Position numbers and translations under genes: made by a program. Source: Oscillatoria sp. FACHB-1407 (GTDB lineage Bacteria > Cyanobacteriota > Cyanobacteriia > Elainellales > Elainellaceae). From it: a DNA stretch of 64,000 nt. The stretch lies in contig NZ_JACJSA010000027.1 of the NCBI RefSeq assembly GCF_014697545.1, forward strand, positions 1 through 64,000, in the 5' to 3' direction. This document shows, piece after piece, positions 1 through 11,000 of this stretch (position 1 is its first letter; each line of letters opens with the position of its first letter). The notes below the pieces were generated by a model that had not been told where the DNA came from, ran no database searches, and saw nothing but the letters and a program-made list of their open reading frames with translations.

Positions 1-143
1 CGGCTTTCGGTCTGCCAGGTTGGAGTCTCACCCGGAGCGGCATGGGGTGCAAAGATGTAATCAAAGCGGTGGGGAAACAGTTCCAGAAATGTATCATTCC
101 ACTCGCGCACACTTTCAAAGCGAATGGTGCTCGTTTCTTTCAT
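1..143 (-). CDS. Partial gene, N-terminal 47 residues, function unknown
   Basis: Reading the minus strand from an ATG at 143 gives an open frame that runs off the window edge, beginning MKETSTIRFESVREWNDTF and continuing with LELFPHRFDYIFAPH. The composition looks like real protein and no stop occurs. I do not recognise the family. It is transcribed away from the TGTCAA repeat array and the large helix-turn-helix gene, so the array lies between divergent genes. A TGTCAA hexamer overlaps its start codon (142-147). The product cannot be named without the rest of the gene. Confidence 0.6.
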   Translation of the reverse strand, partial: MKETSTIRFESVREWNDTFLELFPHRFDYIFAPHAAPGETPTWQTES

Positions 144-330
144 GTCAAACTTTAATCAAGCAACAAAACTTCTCACACGGTTTGTCTGTAAGCATGGGTC
201 TGTCAGTGTTTTATGAGAGGCTGACACCCTTACAGAATTGAGGTTGAGATTATTCTTCCTGATCATTAAACAACCTGTTTTAACGCACAGTGAGTCAGTC
301 AACTGAATCAGTTGAAGTTCTCTTTAGAGT

Positions 331-1224
331 TGTCAACACTGGCTGAAAAGGTTCAGATATTTGGGTTGTTGAGATTGCTTTGTTAGCCAATTCTAGGCTC
401 TAAAATCTTGCAATTATTTTTTTCGTTGCATCATCCTAGAGTGTCAATCCGGTTCTCAGCCCATTTTGTTATGGAACTCTAGAGAGTCTGGCAATCTTGT
501 CAACATTAGCAATAGTTCAAACCCTGATTCTGGGGGAGCTTTCTGACTCACCTTCACCCCATCGAATGTGGCTACAGCTATATCAGGGGGTTCAAAACTT
601 TTGTCACTCAACCTGGGAGTTGCCCCGATCTAGATCTGATTGTCAAATGTGTGAATGTTTCAACATACTAGGCAACCCGTCAACTTTGTCAATTAAGGCT
701 ATCCTTAACCCTGGGCTAACGCTAAATTGTTGCTGAATTCTAGAGCGACGTGTCAATTTGTCAACTTGTTGGGGTGGCTCACCCAAGCGAGGCTTTATGA
801 CTCGGAAGGCTCAGGCTATGTTGCTTTAATCTAGAATAGCCTGTCAATTTGTCAATTGTGACCACAATTAGAGGCTTCATTGGGTAGTGTTTCAGATCTA
901 TTGCTACTAACCCCCGGCTGTCGCCGTCCCCCTTACCAAGGGGAACTACAGGGAGTCTTACAGAGGTTATCAACAGGTTTGGAACACCACCGCTTCATTG
1001 ATCAGGGGACGCAAAAAGTTGTGAGATTCTAGAGAAGCCTGTCAATTTGTCAATCTGCGATCGCCCCTCTGCTTTGTTTCTTAAAACTAGTGCAGCTGTC
1101 AATTCTGTCAACGCTGAGATGAGCTGATCCCAATGTCTCCGCTTACGCTTCACTGGCGTCACAGGAGAATGGCAAGAAGGTTGACAATGTAGCCTGATCC
1201 TAGATTAGTTGTCAATTTTGTCAA
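331..1224. repeat. Dispersed array of TCTAGA-N-TGTCAATTTGTCAA repeats (iteron-like)
   Basis: About ten copies of a compound repeat lie in this otherwise non-coding stretch. The core is TGTCAATTTGTCAA (two TGTCAA hexamers), seen exactly at 751-764, 842-855 and 1040-1053. Variants are at 678-693, 1097-1111 and 1210-1224, and single hexamers at 331, 442, 498 and 641. Most copies are preceded, 5-7 bases upstream, by a TCTAGA-like hexamer (CTAGA, TCCTAGA, ACTAGT). All full copies face the same way and are separated by roughly 55-200 bases. A TTATCAACA sequence resembling a DnaA box is at 967-975. The array sits just upstream of a large helix-turn-helix protein. Iterons of a plasmid-type origin or a regulator's operator array are both possible; the function is inferred. 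Confidence 0.7.
511..582 (+). repeat. Interspersed repeat family B, copy 1 (partial)
   Basis: This stretch matches the repeat at 35499-35590 and 49227-49322: TCAAACCCTGATTCTGGG, then the CTTTCTGACTC segment, then CCCCATCGAATGTGGCTAC. The left part of the element (AAAGCTTAAGGCAA) is missing. It lies inside the TGTCAA array region, between two of the repeats. Confidence 0.7.
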
Positions 1225-1631
1225 TTGTTAAATTATTTAAAGCTTTTGAGGCAACCATTGTCTTTTGAAGGTTACGGCTATGATTGCAAACGCTTTACGT
1301 TCAACGCTTTCTGACGATGGGCAGTTCTTTGTCATCGCTCACACTGGAGGGGCGATCGCTTTGATGTTAGTCGATCCTAGAGTCAAAGTTCCGCGATCCT
1401 AGTGGGATAGTAGAGGTGTAGATAGGAGGGGCGATCGCCACACTCCTGATATCAGAAGCCGTTGCCGACTTCACTAAAAAAACTCATTGCCTTAATCAAC
1501 GTATCGTGTTGACAGATTTGCTCCAGTGACTTTTGATCACTTGTGCTCAACGGTATACTAAGCCGATAATAGTTCGCCTTAATGTATTGCCTGTGACTCA
1601 GTTAAATGACCTTGCTCTCAGTGCAACCTCC

Positions 1632-3509
1632 ATGCTGAATGAGTCTCTCTCTGTTGATCCTGCTGCTGTTGTTTTAGATCAAAAGCAGGTGCAGGATTAT
1701 GTTGCAAAGCTAAAAGCAGGGAAATCATTTCTGAATTTAGTGCTGATTCATGTTGCCACTGGAATTAATCAATTTCGGTTGCGGTTAGCAAACACACGAC
1801 TTAAAAATGAACCAGATGTCATCAATCTCTACGACGAGACAGAGAAGATTGGTGCATTGCAAAAACAAACCATGATGCATCTTGAGCGACGATTTCGCTC
1901 GGTGTTGAAGACCGATGAGTTTTGGGAGCAGGCAGCAACCTGGATCTTAGGACGGTTGGATCAGTGGCAACGGGAAGGATTGATGCCATCTGATTGCGCT
2001 GTTGTGGGTGTGTTGTCGCTGGAGTCGGGGGCTGATTTAACAGACAGTGATGAGTGGCGCGAATCACTGGTGATAGGAGCTTGCGCGTTTCACACTGCGA
2101 GTCAATGGTTACGTCATCTCGATTTGTCGGGGCATAGTGCTGCCGAGATCGATAAATTGTTGGGAATTCAATCTAACGATACGCCTACGACACGGGAAGC
2201 TTTATTTCAAGATACGGATGTCGAACGAGTGGCTACAGGGTATCCCATCCTGACTGGAGCACAAGCTCTGATCAATTCCCAATGGGAGGATGGCGAATAT
2301 CCCTACTGGAAAAAACTGGTTGGGGAAGGCTTCATTCAACATCAAATTGTCCGTCAGAGTCCGTCTAGCCAGCAGATTGAGTTGGTTCCCAGTAAGGCAG
2401 CATGGGAGATCATTAACCAATTCGGTCCTGAAGCTGCTTATGTCTTTTTAATTTTTTCCTCCTATGCCACTGATTCAGAAGAACCGTGGGCAGAGCAGAT
2501 TCGCTTAAAGGGAACGGATTTAATTCGGTTGTTTGGCTGGGATAAGCGCACAGATATTACGATCGCCCAAAAACTCAAGAAGATTGGCAACCTGGTAGAA
2601 CTGGTTTGTAGCCTCTCGGTCCTGGTAAAAAACATCAATATTGGCGCAAAGCGATACGACGTTGAACGGGGTGCGATGTGGATTTTAGAAGGGTTAGGTT
2701 ATTCTGGTCAGTTGGCTCTGACGATGGATGCTAACCAACCTGATTCCCCAACTTATGAGGCGGGCGAGCCGGATGAGTTGTATATCAAAGTGCGCCCTGG
2801 GGTATGGACTGAGAAATTTTTAAACGCCAAAGATGCCAATGCAAAAGAGTCTCTGTTTCAATACGGTTATTTAGCGAAAAGTACGCTTCAGATCAATCCT
2901 TATCGTCAGCGATTAGCGTCAAAACTAGCGATTTTTCTGACGATTATGAGTCGCATTCGTGATGATGGGCGATATGAAGTACAAACCTTATTAGAGCGGT
3001 TAGAACCCAAGGAACTGCTGCAAGCGATTCGAGAAGATCGTTTGCGTCGCGTTAAATTGATCAATCAATGGGATAGTGCTCTGTTAACGCTCAAAGAATT
3101 GGGATGGGAGATTGATTTTGATTCTGCAACGTATCCAGAAAGCATCAGACCTGCCTGGTCTTTGAGTGATGATTTTGATTCTGGATATCGCCCCCGAAAT
3201 TGGTTAGCTACCTGGCTGAAGGCGATCGTCATCATCAAGCCATCTGTTAAGATTCAGGAAAAGCTTGGTGCTCATGGACCCATTACGCTAAAACCAGCTC
3301 GCCCAGTTGCTCAGTCTACTCCACTGACAGGTGAAGCGATCCAGATGGCGTTGAATGCCAAAGGAATGACCAAAGCCCAGTTGGCAGATGCGTTACAAGT
3401 CGATCGCTCCCTCGTGACGCGCTGGCTTAAAGGGCAACGTACCATCCAACCCAAACATCGCGAACAGATCAAAGCCTTGCTTGGAGATGTGGTGACTCAG
3501 CAAGCGTAA
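1632..3509 (+). CDS. Large DNA-binding protein with C-terminal Xre-type HTH; replication-initiator-like (tentative)
   Basis: A protein of about 625 residues. The last 60 residues form a clear Xre/Cro-type helix-turn-helix (MTKAQLADALQVDRSLVTRW followed by LKGQRTIQP). The middle contains segments reminiscent of winged-helix plasmid initiators: LKGTDLIRLFGWDKRTD with a following helical region, and NPYRQRLASKLAIFLTIMSR. These resemblances come from memory of such proteins, not a search. The frame is open from a TTG at 1533; the first ATG is at 1632, and neither has a good ribosome site. The repeat array at 331-1224 lies directly upstream, as expected for an initiator and its iterons or a self-regulated DNA-binding protein. 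A transcriptional regulator of unknown target is the main alternative. Confidence 0.6.
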   Translation: MLNESLSVDPAAVVLDQKQVQDYVAKLKAGKSFLNLVLIHVATGINQFRLRLANTRLKNEPDVINLYDETEKIGALQKQTMMHLERRFRSVLKTDEFWEQAATWILGRLDQWQREGLMPSDCAVVGVLSLESGADLTDSDEWRESLVIGACAFHTASQWLRHLDLSGHSAAEIDKLLGIQSNDTPTTREALFQDTDVERVATGYPILTGAQALINSQWEDGEYPYWKKLVGEGFIQHQIVRQSPSSQQIELVPSKAAWEIINQFGPEAAYVFLIFSSYATDSEEPWAEQIRLKGTDLIRLFGWDKRTDITIAQKLKKIGNLVELVCSLSVLVKNINIGAKRYDVERGAMWILEGLGYSGQLALTMDANQPDSPTYEAGEPDELYIKVRPGVWTEKFLNAKDANAKESLFQYGYLAKSTLQINPYRQRLASKLAIFLTIMSRIRDDGRYEVQTLLERLEPKELLQAIREDRLRRVKLINQWDSALLTLKELGWEIDFDSATYPESIRPAWSLSDDFDSGYRPRNWLATWLKAIVIIKPSVKIQEKLGAHGPITLKPARPVAQSTPLTGEAIQMALNAKGMTKAQLADALQVDRSLVTRWLKGQRTIQPKHREQIKALLGDVVTQQA

Positions 3510-4004
3510 TATTTCTCTTTGCAGGAACTTGGAAACAAGATTTGTTTGGGATTGTTTTAGAGAGAGTAACAGAAGAGGGATATTCAGTCACAAATCCTCC
3601 GTCCTGACTCAGACCCAAGACGTACCCTTAAGGGTACTGCGATCGCTTCACAGAAGTTGGAAGATATACACACAGCATTTGAGTAGTAGGGATTATTTAG
3701 AGCCATAGTTACTGGGATGAGAATGGGGTGTAGAGGTATTCTGGGCTGGGGGCACTGTCCATACCTCCTATCTGTTCTAACTTAGATAGCGATCGCAATA
3801 CTCTTCATCTTTTTTGCTGTGTAGAAAGCGTCTATTCACGTTCAGTTGCTCTGAACACCGCTACGGCAGGTAATAGATCGCTGACAGAAACAGGTTTGAT
3901 AAGGGCTGCGTGAATCCCGCCTGGCAGTAGTGATTCGCGTGCAAATTTATACATCATGGAGACTCATCAGTAAATAGGCACTGAAAATCAACTCCCACCA
4001 GCGT
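3510..4004. other. Intergenic region with a perfect palindrome and a possible receiver-domain remnant
   Basis: No intact gene is visible. The 16-base perfect palindrome GTACCCTTAAGGGTAC is at 3622-3637. On the minus strand, 3957-3838 reads without stops as a short peptide ending in ALIKPVSVSDLLPAVAVF, which resembles the lysine-proline end of a response-regulator receiver domain, so it may be a gene remnant. The rest shows nothing I can name. Confidence 0.4.
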
Positions 4005-4426
4005 TCCATGCATTCACACTGACGACTCCATTGGCAGTTTTGCCCAGATTACCCAATGTATTGTTTGGCAGCATAGTCAGTTGTGTTGCCCTTCTTGACA
4101 TCCCCTGTCTCATCAATACATAAGCTAATCGGTCGAGTTGCGATCTGTTGTCGAATTAGATGTAACCGAATCGCTCTGACTTGTTCAACCCGGACTTGTT
4201 CAACCCGCCACACCCCATCGCGTAGAAGGTGATGTAAACTTTGCCCATCTTTGAGTCCGGTGAGTTTGGCAATCTCCAGTAGCGTCTTGCGCGGCAGCGG
4301 ACTGAGAATGCCGACATGCAAGTACTTGAAGCATTCATACAACCGAATATCTGCAAAAACTGAGCGGTATAGCAGGCAGTAGTCATCAATGAATCTAATG
4401 GTTGCAACAGATTGTCGTGACTCCAT
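4005..4426 (-). pseudogene. IS701-family transposase, N-terminal fragment, frameshifted
   Basis: The minus-strand frame contains hallmark IS701-type segments in order: FIDDYCLLYRSVFADIR, ECFKYLHVGILSPLPRKTL, SLHHLLRDGVWRVEQ, and the catalytic-region motif CIDETGDVKKGNTTDYAAKQ. The frame ends after YIG at 4049, but the next frame continues the family sequence (GNLGKTANGVVSVNAW), which shows a one-base deletion. The similarity then stops, so most of the roughly 400-residue transposase is gone. A 15-base tandem duplication within 4179-4210 inserts a repeated RVEQV. This is a dead remnant with no visible terminal repeats. Confidence 0.8.
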
Positions 4427-4479
4427 CCAATTTTCAGGTAGAACGCAGCTTCTTCCAGCTTAATCTGCTCCTATTGAAG

Positions 4480-4570
4480 TAACAAAAGAGGGATTAGGAT
4501 TGGGTGGAAACCCTGGCTGGGGCGCAGCCCCTACACCCCCTTTTATTAACTGTTTCGACAGTTGCTATAT
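4480..4570. repeat. MITE-like family A, copy 1
   Basis: The right end reads AACTGTTTCGACAGTTGCTATA, matching the family A end (consensus inverse TATAGCAACTGTCGAGACAG). The interior carries the conserved CCCTGGCTGGGGCGCAGCCC segment. The left end is degraded. It lies between the transposase remnant and the DUF4278 gene's terminator. Confidence 0.65.
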
Positions 4571-4590
4571 ACCTGCATTCAGCAACGCCT

Positions 4591-4622
4591 AAAAAAAGAC
4601 CCGGCACGCAAGCCAGGTCTTG
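4591..4622 (-). terminator. Rho-independent terminator of the DUF4278 gene
   Basis: Read on the minus strand, AAGACCTGGC, a short loop and GCCGGGTCTT form a strong stem with one mismatch, followed directly by a run of seven T. It lies about 75 bases past the stop of the minus-strand gene at 4697-4888. Confidence 0.75.
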
Positions 4623-4696
4623 AAGTCATAACTCTCTCAATGTCTCATACTCAAATGGGTTGATGTCGTAGAGGGGATGATCACCCCTGAAGGCGA

Positions 4697-4888
4697 CTAC
4701 AATGCGATCGCTTCGTCAAACGCAACGCCACGGTAAACCAGATGCAGCACTCGTTGCATCATGGACAGTTTGGCTGCGTTGTGAAATTGGAGAGTTGCTC
4801 CCCGATATTGCCCGGTGATAGGAGCATCAACCACTGCAACGGGTGCAATATTTGCATCGTAACGAACACCACGGTAAACCAGTTTCAT
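4697..4888 (-). CDS. DUF4278-type small protein
   Basis: A 63-residue protein beginning MKLVYRGVRYDANIAP, with a second copy of the same motif near its end (LHLVYRGVAFDEAIAL). The M-x-L-x-YRG signature repeated at both ends is that of the cyanobacterial DUF4278 family, whose role is unknown. The ATG follows an AGAGG ribosome site by 8 bases. It stands alone, with its own terminator at 4591-4622. No membrane segment or signal peptide is visible, so it is likely cytoplasmic. Confidence 0.75.
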   Translation of the reverse strand: MKLVYRGVRYDANIAPVAVVDAPITGQYRGATLQFHNAAKLSMMQRVLHLVYRGVAFDEAIAL

Positions 4889-5081
4889 ATGTTTCGCCTC
4901 TTGTTTGTAGCGTTAGTTGGAGGCGCGTTCCTTCAGGACTTCTTCCTTACTTCCGTCTTCAACCTTTGTTTGTAGGGGGTTGAAGATGAACGATTTCTAT
5001 ACTTTTCATAGTATCGAACTCATTTATCCTGCCCATCCTACAATCGGGTGATTCGATCGGGTGAACGGCCCATTTCACGAG

Positions 5082-8000
5082 TCAGCGCAAGCTCTCACAG
5101 GTTGTCGAGAGAGCAACTGGAGCCGATGCTAACAACTCGATGGTTCCATTGGCACTGGTTCTCCAGGTTTGCGCCTCAATGAGGACTGGGGGTTCACTTG
5201 AAGACGCGACAGATGCGTTGGAAGTACCTGAATCATTAACACTCACCCAACCTGTTAACAAATTGCTGCCGCTGAGCAGCTCGCCTGGGTTCGGTGGCAA
5301 TCCACCCCGACCTGTCACCACAAACTCCCCGTTCAGTACTTCATTGCGTCCACAGTGTTGGGCGATTTGCTGGGATGCGTCTATGACGGTGGTGGGTAGC
5401 TCGACTAAGCCCTGACTCGGATCGGTCGAGAGGAGGTCAAAGGCGATCGCCCCTGAAGCCCCAAACTCAGAACTGGCACTGATATCGCTGGTGGAGTTGC
5501 GCCTGAGTTGAGCGAAGCTAAAACGAGTGCTGGTTTGATCCTGCAATCCAAACAAACGATTTGCCTGGATGCGAATGTTGCCTCCGGTGCCTCGTTCAGC
5601 GGTGGCAATCAAGTCATTGTTTTCGTTGGGCAGAGCCAGGATGAACCCACTGGGTGCATTGATGCTGAGATTGCCCCCATCCGCATCATCAAAGGCTCTG
5701 GCGGAAATCAGGCTACTGTTTCGCATCAGCAATTGCTCTAACCCTAAAAGTTGTAGGTTTGCTCCTTCTCGATTGCTCGACGTGAAACCTGTTTCTGCGG
5801 TCAGTTGTCCGTTGTTGAGTTGCAAATCGCGAGTCGTGATGGATAGTGTTCCGGCTTGCCCTGCTGTGCTGCTGACGGTGATTACAGAGTTTCCCTCGAC
5901 TCGGAGGCGATTGCTCCGAATGGTGAGGTTTCCAGCGACAGGGACGCTCTGATCCGTAATGGTTCCCGTTGCCTCAGCAGCAAGCCGACTGCGATCGCTC
6001 ATCACAACTGATCCGCCTTCTTGCAGAGTGATACTCAAATTGCCTGCCCGCCCCTGCATGGTCGAGGTTGAAATGTCGCTATTCCCACTGAGTTCCAGAC
6101 TATTGGCTGCTTCAATCACGATATCCCCTCCACGACCTGCGGCTGTATCAGCCGTGATACGGGAGCGATCGCCCAGACGAATATTACCCGCACGGATTCT
6201 CAAGTCTCCAGCCGACCCTTGCCCCGTACTGCTGACGGTGATTTGGGCGCGATCGCCTAACGTCAAGCGATCGGCATTCCAGATCTCTACACTTCCAGCT
6301 TGTCCACCACCCGTTGCAGCGGAGGTGAGACGACTTCTATTGAGGGCAATATCGCCCCCCGGTTGCATCTCAACGCTGAGATTGCCAGAGCGCCCAGTTT
6401 CGGTGGAGGCTGAGATCGTCCCATTCAAGACTTGCAAAGCCTGTAATCCACTCAATTGGATATTGCCTCCAGTGCTGACACGGGATGAGGCGGAAATCGT
6501 GGCTTCATCTCGCAGCGTCAGTTGTCGTGTCTGAACCTGTAGATTGCCTGCGTTTCCAGTGGCTGTGGATCGGGCTGATAGAATGCCATCACCCCAAAAG
6601 GCGATCGCTTGTGGAGCAGTGACCTGCAACGTTCCTCCCTGCCCTGTGCCAGATGTGGATGCAGAGATTTGAGCACCTCCTTGCAGATGGATGGTCATGC
6701 TCTCCCGGTTGTAAGGCTGCAACACCAGATTTCCAGCCCTGGCTGCTCCGGTGGTTTCAGCAAAAATGCCACTGGTTGCGCCCGATACGTTGAGGCGATC
6801 GCTGCTGACGGTAATATTACCCCCCTGGGTTTGAGCTGTTGCGGTTGTGGTTGCGGTGGCTGAGATACGTGCCCCCTCCTGGAGTGTCAATGTAGGAGCC
6901 GCCAACCTAATATTTCCAGCCTGCCCAGCCCCACGAGTCTCTACGGTCAATTCCCCATTGCCCCTGATCTGCACAGCGTCCGGTGCTATGACGGTTAAGC
7001 TGCCGCCCTGACCCCGGTCTGTAGTTGCAGCGGAGATGCGGCTGTTCTCACTCAAGGCAATAGTCAACTGATTGTTGTAGTTCGGTTGGAGAGCGATGCT
7101 TCCTGCCTGACCTGTTCCCTGGGTCTCCGCTAACAGGCTACTGGTATCGGAAAGATTGACGCGATCGCTTCTGACAAAAATATTGCCACCCTGAGCCTGG
7201 GGTTGGGCGGTTTCAGCAGCGGTCGCAGATACCTGAATGTTACCCCGCACATCGAGTAAACCCGTGTCAATTTCCACATTGCCTGCCTGTCCAAGGGCTG
7301 TCGTCTCCACAGTCAATTGCCCATCACCCTGCAGAGTCAGGCTGTTTGGTGATGTTAAGCGTAAATTTCCACCCTGCCCAGCCCCACGAGTAGAACCAGA
7401 AATTTGACTATTTTGCAAAGTAACCGTGAGGGATTGCCCCTGGTTAAACGGTTGTAGCGTAATATCACCAGCATTACCCCCCCTGAAAGTATCGGCTGAG
7501 ATTTGCCCACCGTTTTGCAGGGTAATCAAGGGGCTAGACAGAGTGATGTCACCCGCCTGTCCCAATGCTCTTGTTTGCGTTGAAATCCCGCTACTCACTA
7601 AAAAATTATCAATGAGCGATGTTTGTAGGGTGTACGTTCCCTGACTAGCAATTTGAATTTCATAGCCATAGATAGTGCTGAATTCACTGACACGAAGATA
7701 GTAAGTTCCTGGTTTGTTAAAGATATAAGTCAGATACGCATCGTTTGGACTGGTACTACCACCGGCTCCAAGAGTAATAGGAGCGTTATTATTTGAGGCG
7801 ATTTCATTACCCCCGCTATCATACAAACGCAGCAGAGTATTAATATCTCCTTGAGCATTTGCGTTGTCGATGTCAAAGATGGCTTGAGTGCCAACGGCAT
7901 CAACGTTGAAGGCATAATAGTCGAAATTGTTACTTTCAAACGTGTCGCCGCCTCCAACCCCTGCGATCGACACATAGGGAATCTGATCAGACAGTAAAAC

Positions 8001-11000
8001 ATCTGGATTAGCGGTTGCATTCACAGTCAGGGAAGGATCAATGACTTGAGCGAGTGGAAAATCAGCCAGCACTCCCCTATCAAAGAAATCCTCGTTAGTT
8101 GCATTGTTGGGTTCAATCTCAGGTAAGGTGGCTGATGTTCTGAAATTCACATTGGGTTGACGGGTTCCCACTCCGGTTATAAACACCCCTTCAGCTGCCC
8201 CAATGGAAATGTCTCCTCCTGCCCCAGTCTCACTCAAGATGGCACTTGTATTAATGACACTGTTTCCTTCCAGGCGAACAGCCCCTCCAGCTTGCAGGTT
8301 GATTGATCCTGCTCGTCCACGTCCAGCCGTTAAGCTAAAAATACTACTATCCCTCAACTGAATATCACGATTGGCTGTGAGGAAGACATTCCCTGCATCT
8401 CCCACACCAAACGTGGCAGTGTTGAGTAGAGAGAAATTGCTGAACTGAATTGTATCCGCAGCAATTTGAACCGCACCTCCCTGCCCGGTTGATTCGGCTC
8501 CAGGCTCAAGCCCCGTCACTAAGCGGCTACCATCAATCGAAACGGCTCCTGTTGCGAGAATAGTGATATCCCCTGCTCTGCCCTGTCCATTGACCGTTGT
8601 GGTGAGTAAGTTGTTAGTGAAGGAAACGGAATTTCCCCTTACTCCAATGTCTCCACCATTGCCACCATCCCCGCTAGCCGCATTGACATTGCTGCGAAGG
8701 GTGCTGCCATCATTTAATCGAACCTCCCCAGACTGACTGAGCAGGGAAATGGTGCCTCCCCTGGCCGTTAGTTGTCCATTCTCCAGGATCTCTCCTGCCA
8801 CGATAGGCAAAGAATTGCCATCATTGATGGATGAATCCAGACTAGCTGTGGTGATGTCCTGATTGGCTTGCAGTTGAATCCTGCCGCCTTCTGCAGCAAG
8901 GGTTACTTGTCCTGCTGCACGAATCTGTGATACTGCATCCAGATCGACGCCTGCGGTTAATTCCTCAACGGCCAAATGACCACGAGTTTGCAAAGCAATG
9001 TCTCCACCCTGGAGATGAGCCTGGATACCTCCGCTACTGCCTGCTCCCAAAATGATGTCACGTGGGGAAAAGGGTGGGTTGGTTTCTATGGCTGTGTTGA
9101 TCCTGCCCGTTGTCAATGCTGCATTTGCCTGTAAGGAGACATCTCCACCTCTGGCTACCACTGTTACATTTTGGATTGTACCTGTATCTAAAAAAGGCTC
9201 TGGTTGCCTTGAAATGGCTTGTGCAGCCACACTGACATTGGCTCTGGCATAGGTAGAAAGGTTCTCTGTGGTTGTGAAGCCGGATGACTCTATGGCGATC
9301 GCCCCACTTTCAGCAATGGTGGTTGAGTTGCCAGCATTACCTGGCAGGATGGGAATGTTGGCATCTGTTCTGGCGAATGCGTTGGCATTTAAAAACGCTT
9401 CTGCAGAGGTTAATACCTCGCGCGTAGTCACATCATCAGTCGTACTGAGATTGACGTTTCCACTCCTGGCGATCGCAGTTGTATTGCCAATCTCTCCAGC
9501 AACCGCTGATCCTCGCCCAAAGGCCAATACTGATGCATTGGCACGGGCAGAGGTGCGAGTGTAAATCTCTTCAGCAGAAATCAATCCGCCTGCGACCATA
9601 GCAACATCTCCTCCAGTTACAATAGCGCTGACATCGCCAACCTGCCCTGCGGTAGCTGCTGCCCTGGCGAAGGTGACTCCCTCAGCGTCAGCGTTTGCCT
9701 GGGCTTCTGCTGCACTATTAATGAAACCAGTGCGAATGGTATCAGTAGCCGTTAACCCGATTCTTCCTCCAGTTGCAGTTGTTTGAATGGTGCCGATTTC
9801 TCCAGCATCAATGATGGGGGCAAGGGGATCGGTCGCATTGATCAGCACATCAGCATACACAGTTGAATTTAAATTGGCAGTTGCGATCGCTCCCCCCGCA
9901 TCCAGGGTAATCCGCCCTGCGGTAGCCGACAGTTGAGCATTGGTAACAATCCCGTCATTCAAGACTGCATCACGAGTAAACACAAGCCGACGCACAGAGG
10001 AATCCAGGACTTGAGTTGTAATGTTTTCGTTAGCAAGGAGTAAAATGTCACCTCCGATAGCAGTCTGGTTGATATCTCCTGATGTGACAATCACCTGCTC
10101 AGTCACTGCCGTATCTACATTACCCATCAGGTCAATACTGCCGCGAGCATCGATTGTGATGTTTCCTCCTCTGACAGAATCTCCCGCAAGGTTGCCAATT
10201 CCGGTACTGATACCTCCGGTTTGAATATTTCCTCCCGGCAACGCCCGATTTGGTTGATACTGATTGGTTAGAAAAATAGTGCCGCCAGGGTTGATAATGC
10301 TGCCAATCGCAATCTCTGCGCTCGTTCCTATGACACTGGTGATGGCAGGATTGGGATCCCGTGCGAGGGGTGGGTTTGCCGCAGTAAAGGCAGTGGTTCC
10401 GGCACGGATGTCCAACGTGGGCTGAGTTCGCCCATTAATGGGCAGCGTTGAACCGTCGGAAAGGGTGACGGTTTCGACCCATCCATTCGCAGGATCGGCT
10501 CCGGTAATGGTGATGTTGCCCGGAATGGTGACCCTCCCTCCTGCAAAGATGTGCAGTGAGGCTCCGGTGTAGCTCTCGAACTCGACATCCCCACTGGTGC
10601 GAATGATGGGATCGTTGGGACTGACCAGATCCCCCAATCCCCCATTCAACTGCTCCACGCGAAACCCACCACCGCTCCAATAGTGGGCATCCCCGATGAC
10701 AGGGTTGGGCGATCGCAACACCATGTCACCCCCTGAAAATAGACCGCTACTAGGGTGATTTAGCGCGAAGATATCTACTGTGCGATCGCCCTGTATGGTC
10801 AGACGGCCATGGGCACTGGCAATAAAAGGTTGGAGGGTCGTATCTCGAATCAAAACGGTATCCGCCGCTTGTAGGGTTAAGTTCTGTCCTGCCCGGAGTT
10901 GCCCTTGCAGGTCAAGATTGCCTGCGGCGAGAGTCAGCCCTCCTCCCGTCGTCAAATTGCCCCGGTTAATGATGCTGCCCCTGCCGGGTTGCAACCCAAT

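Noticed and set aside
331-1224. TGTCAA array considered as a CRISPR
   Set aside because: Repeats are too short (14 bases), spacing is irregular and no cas genes are present.
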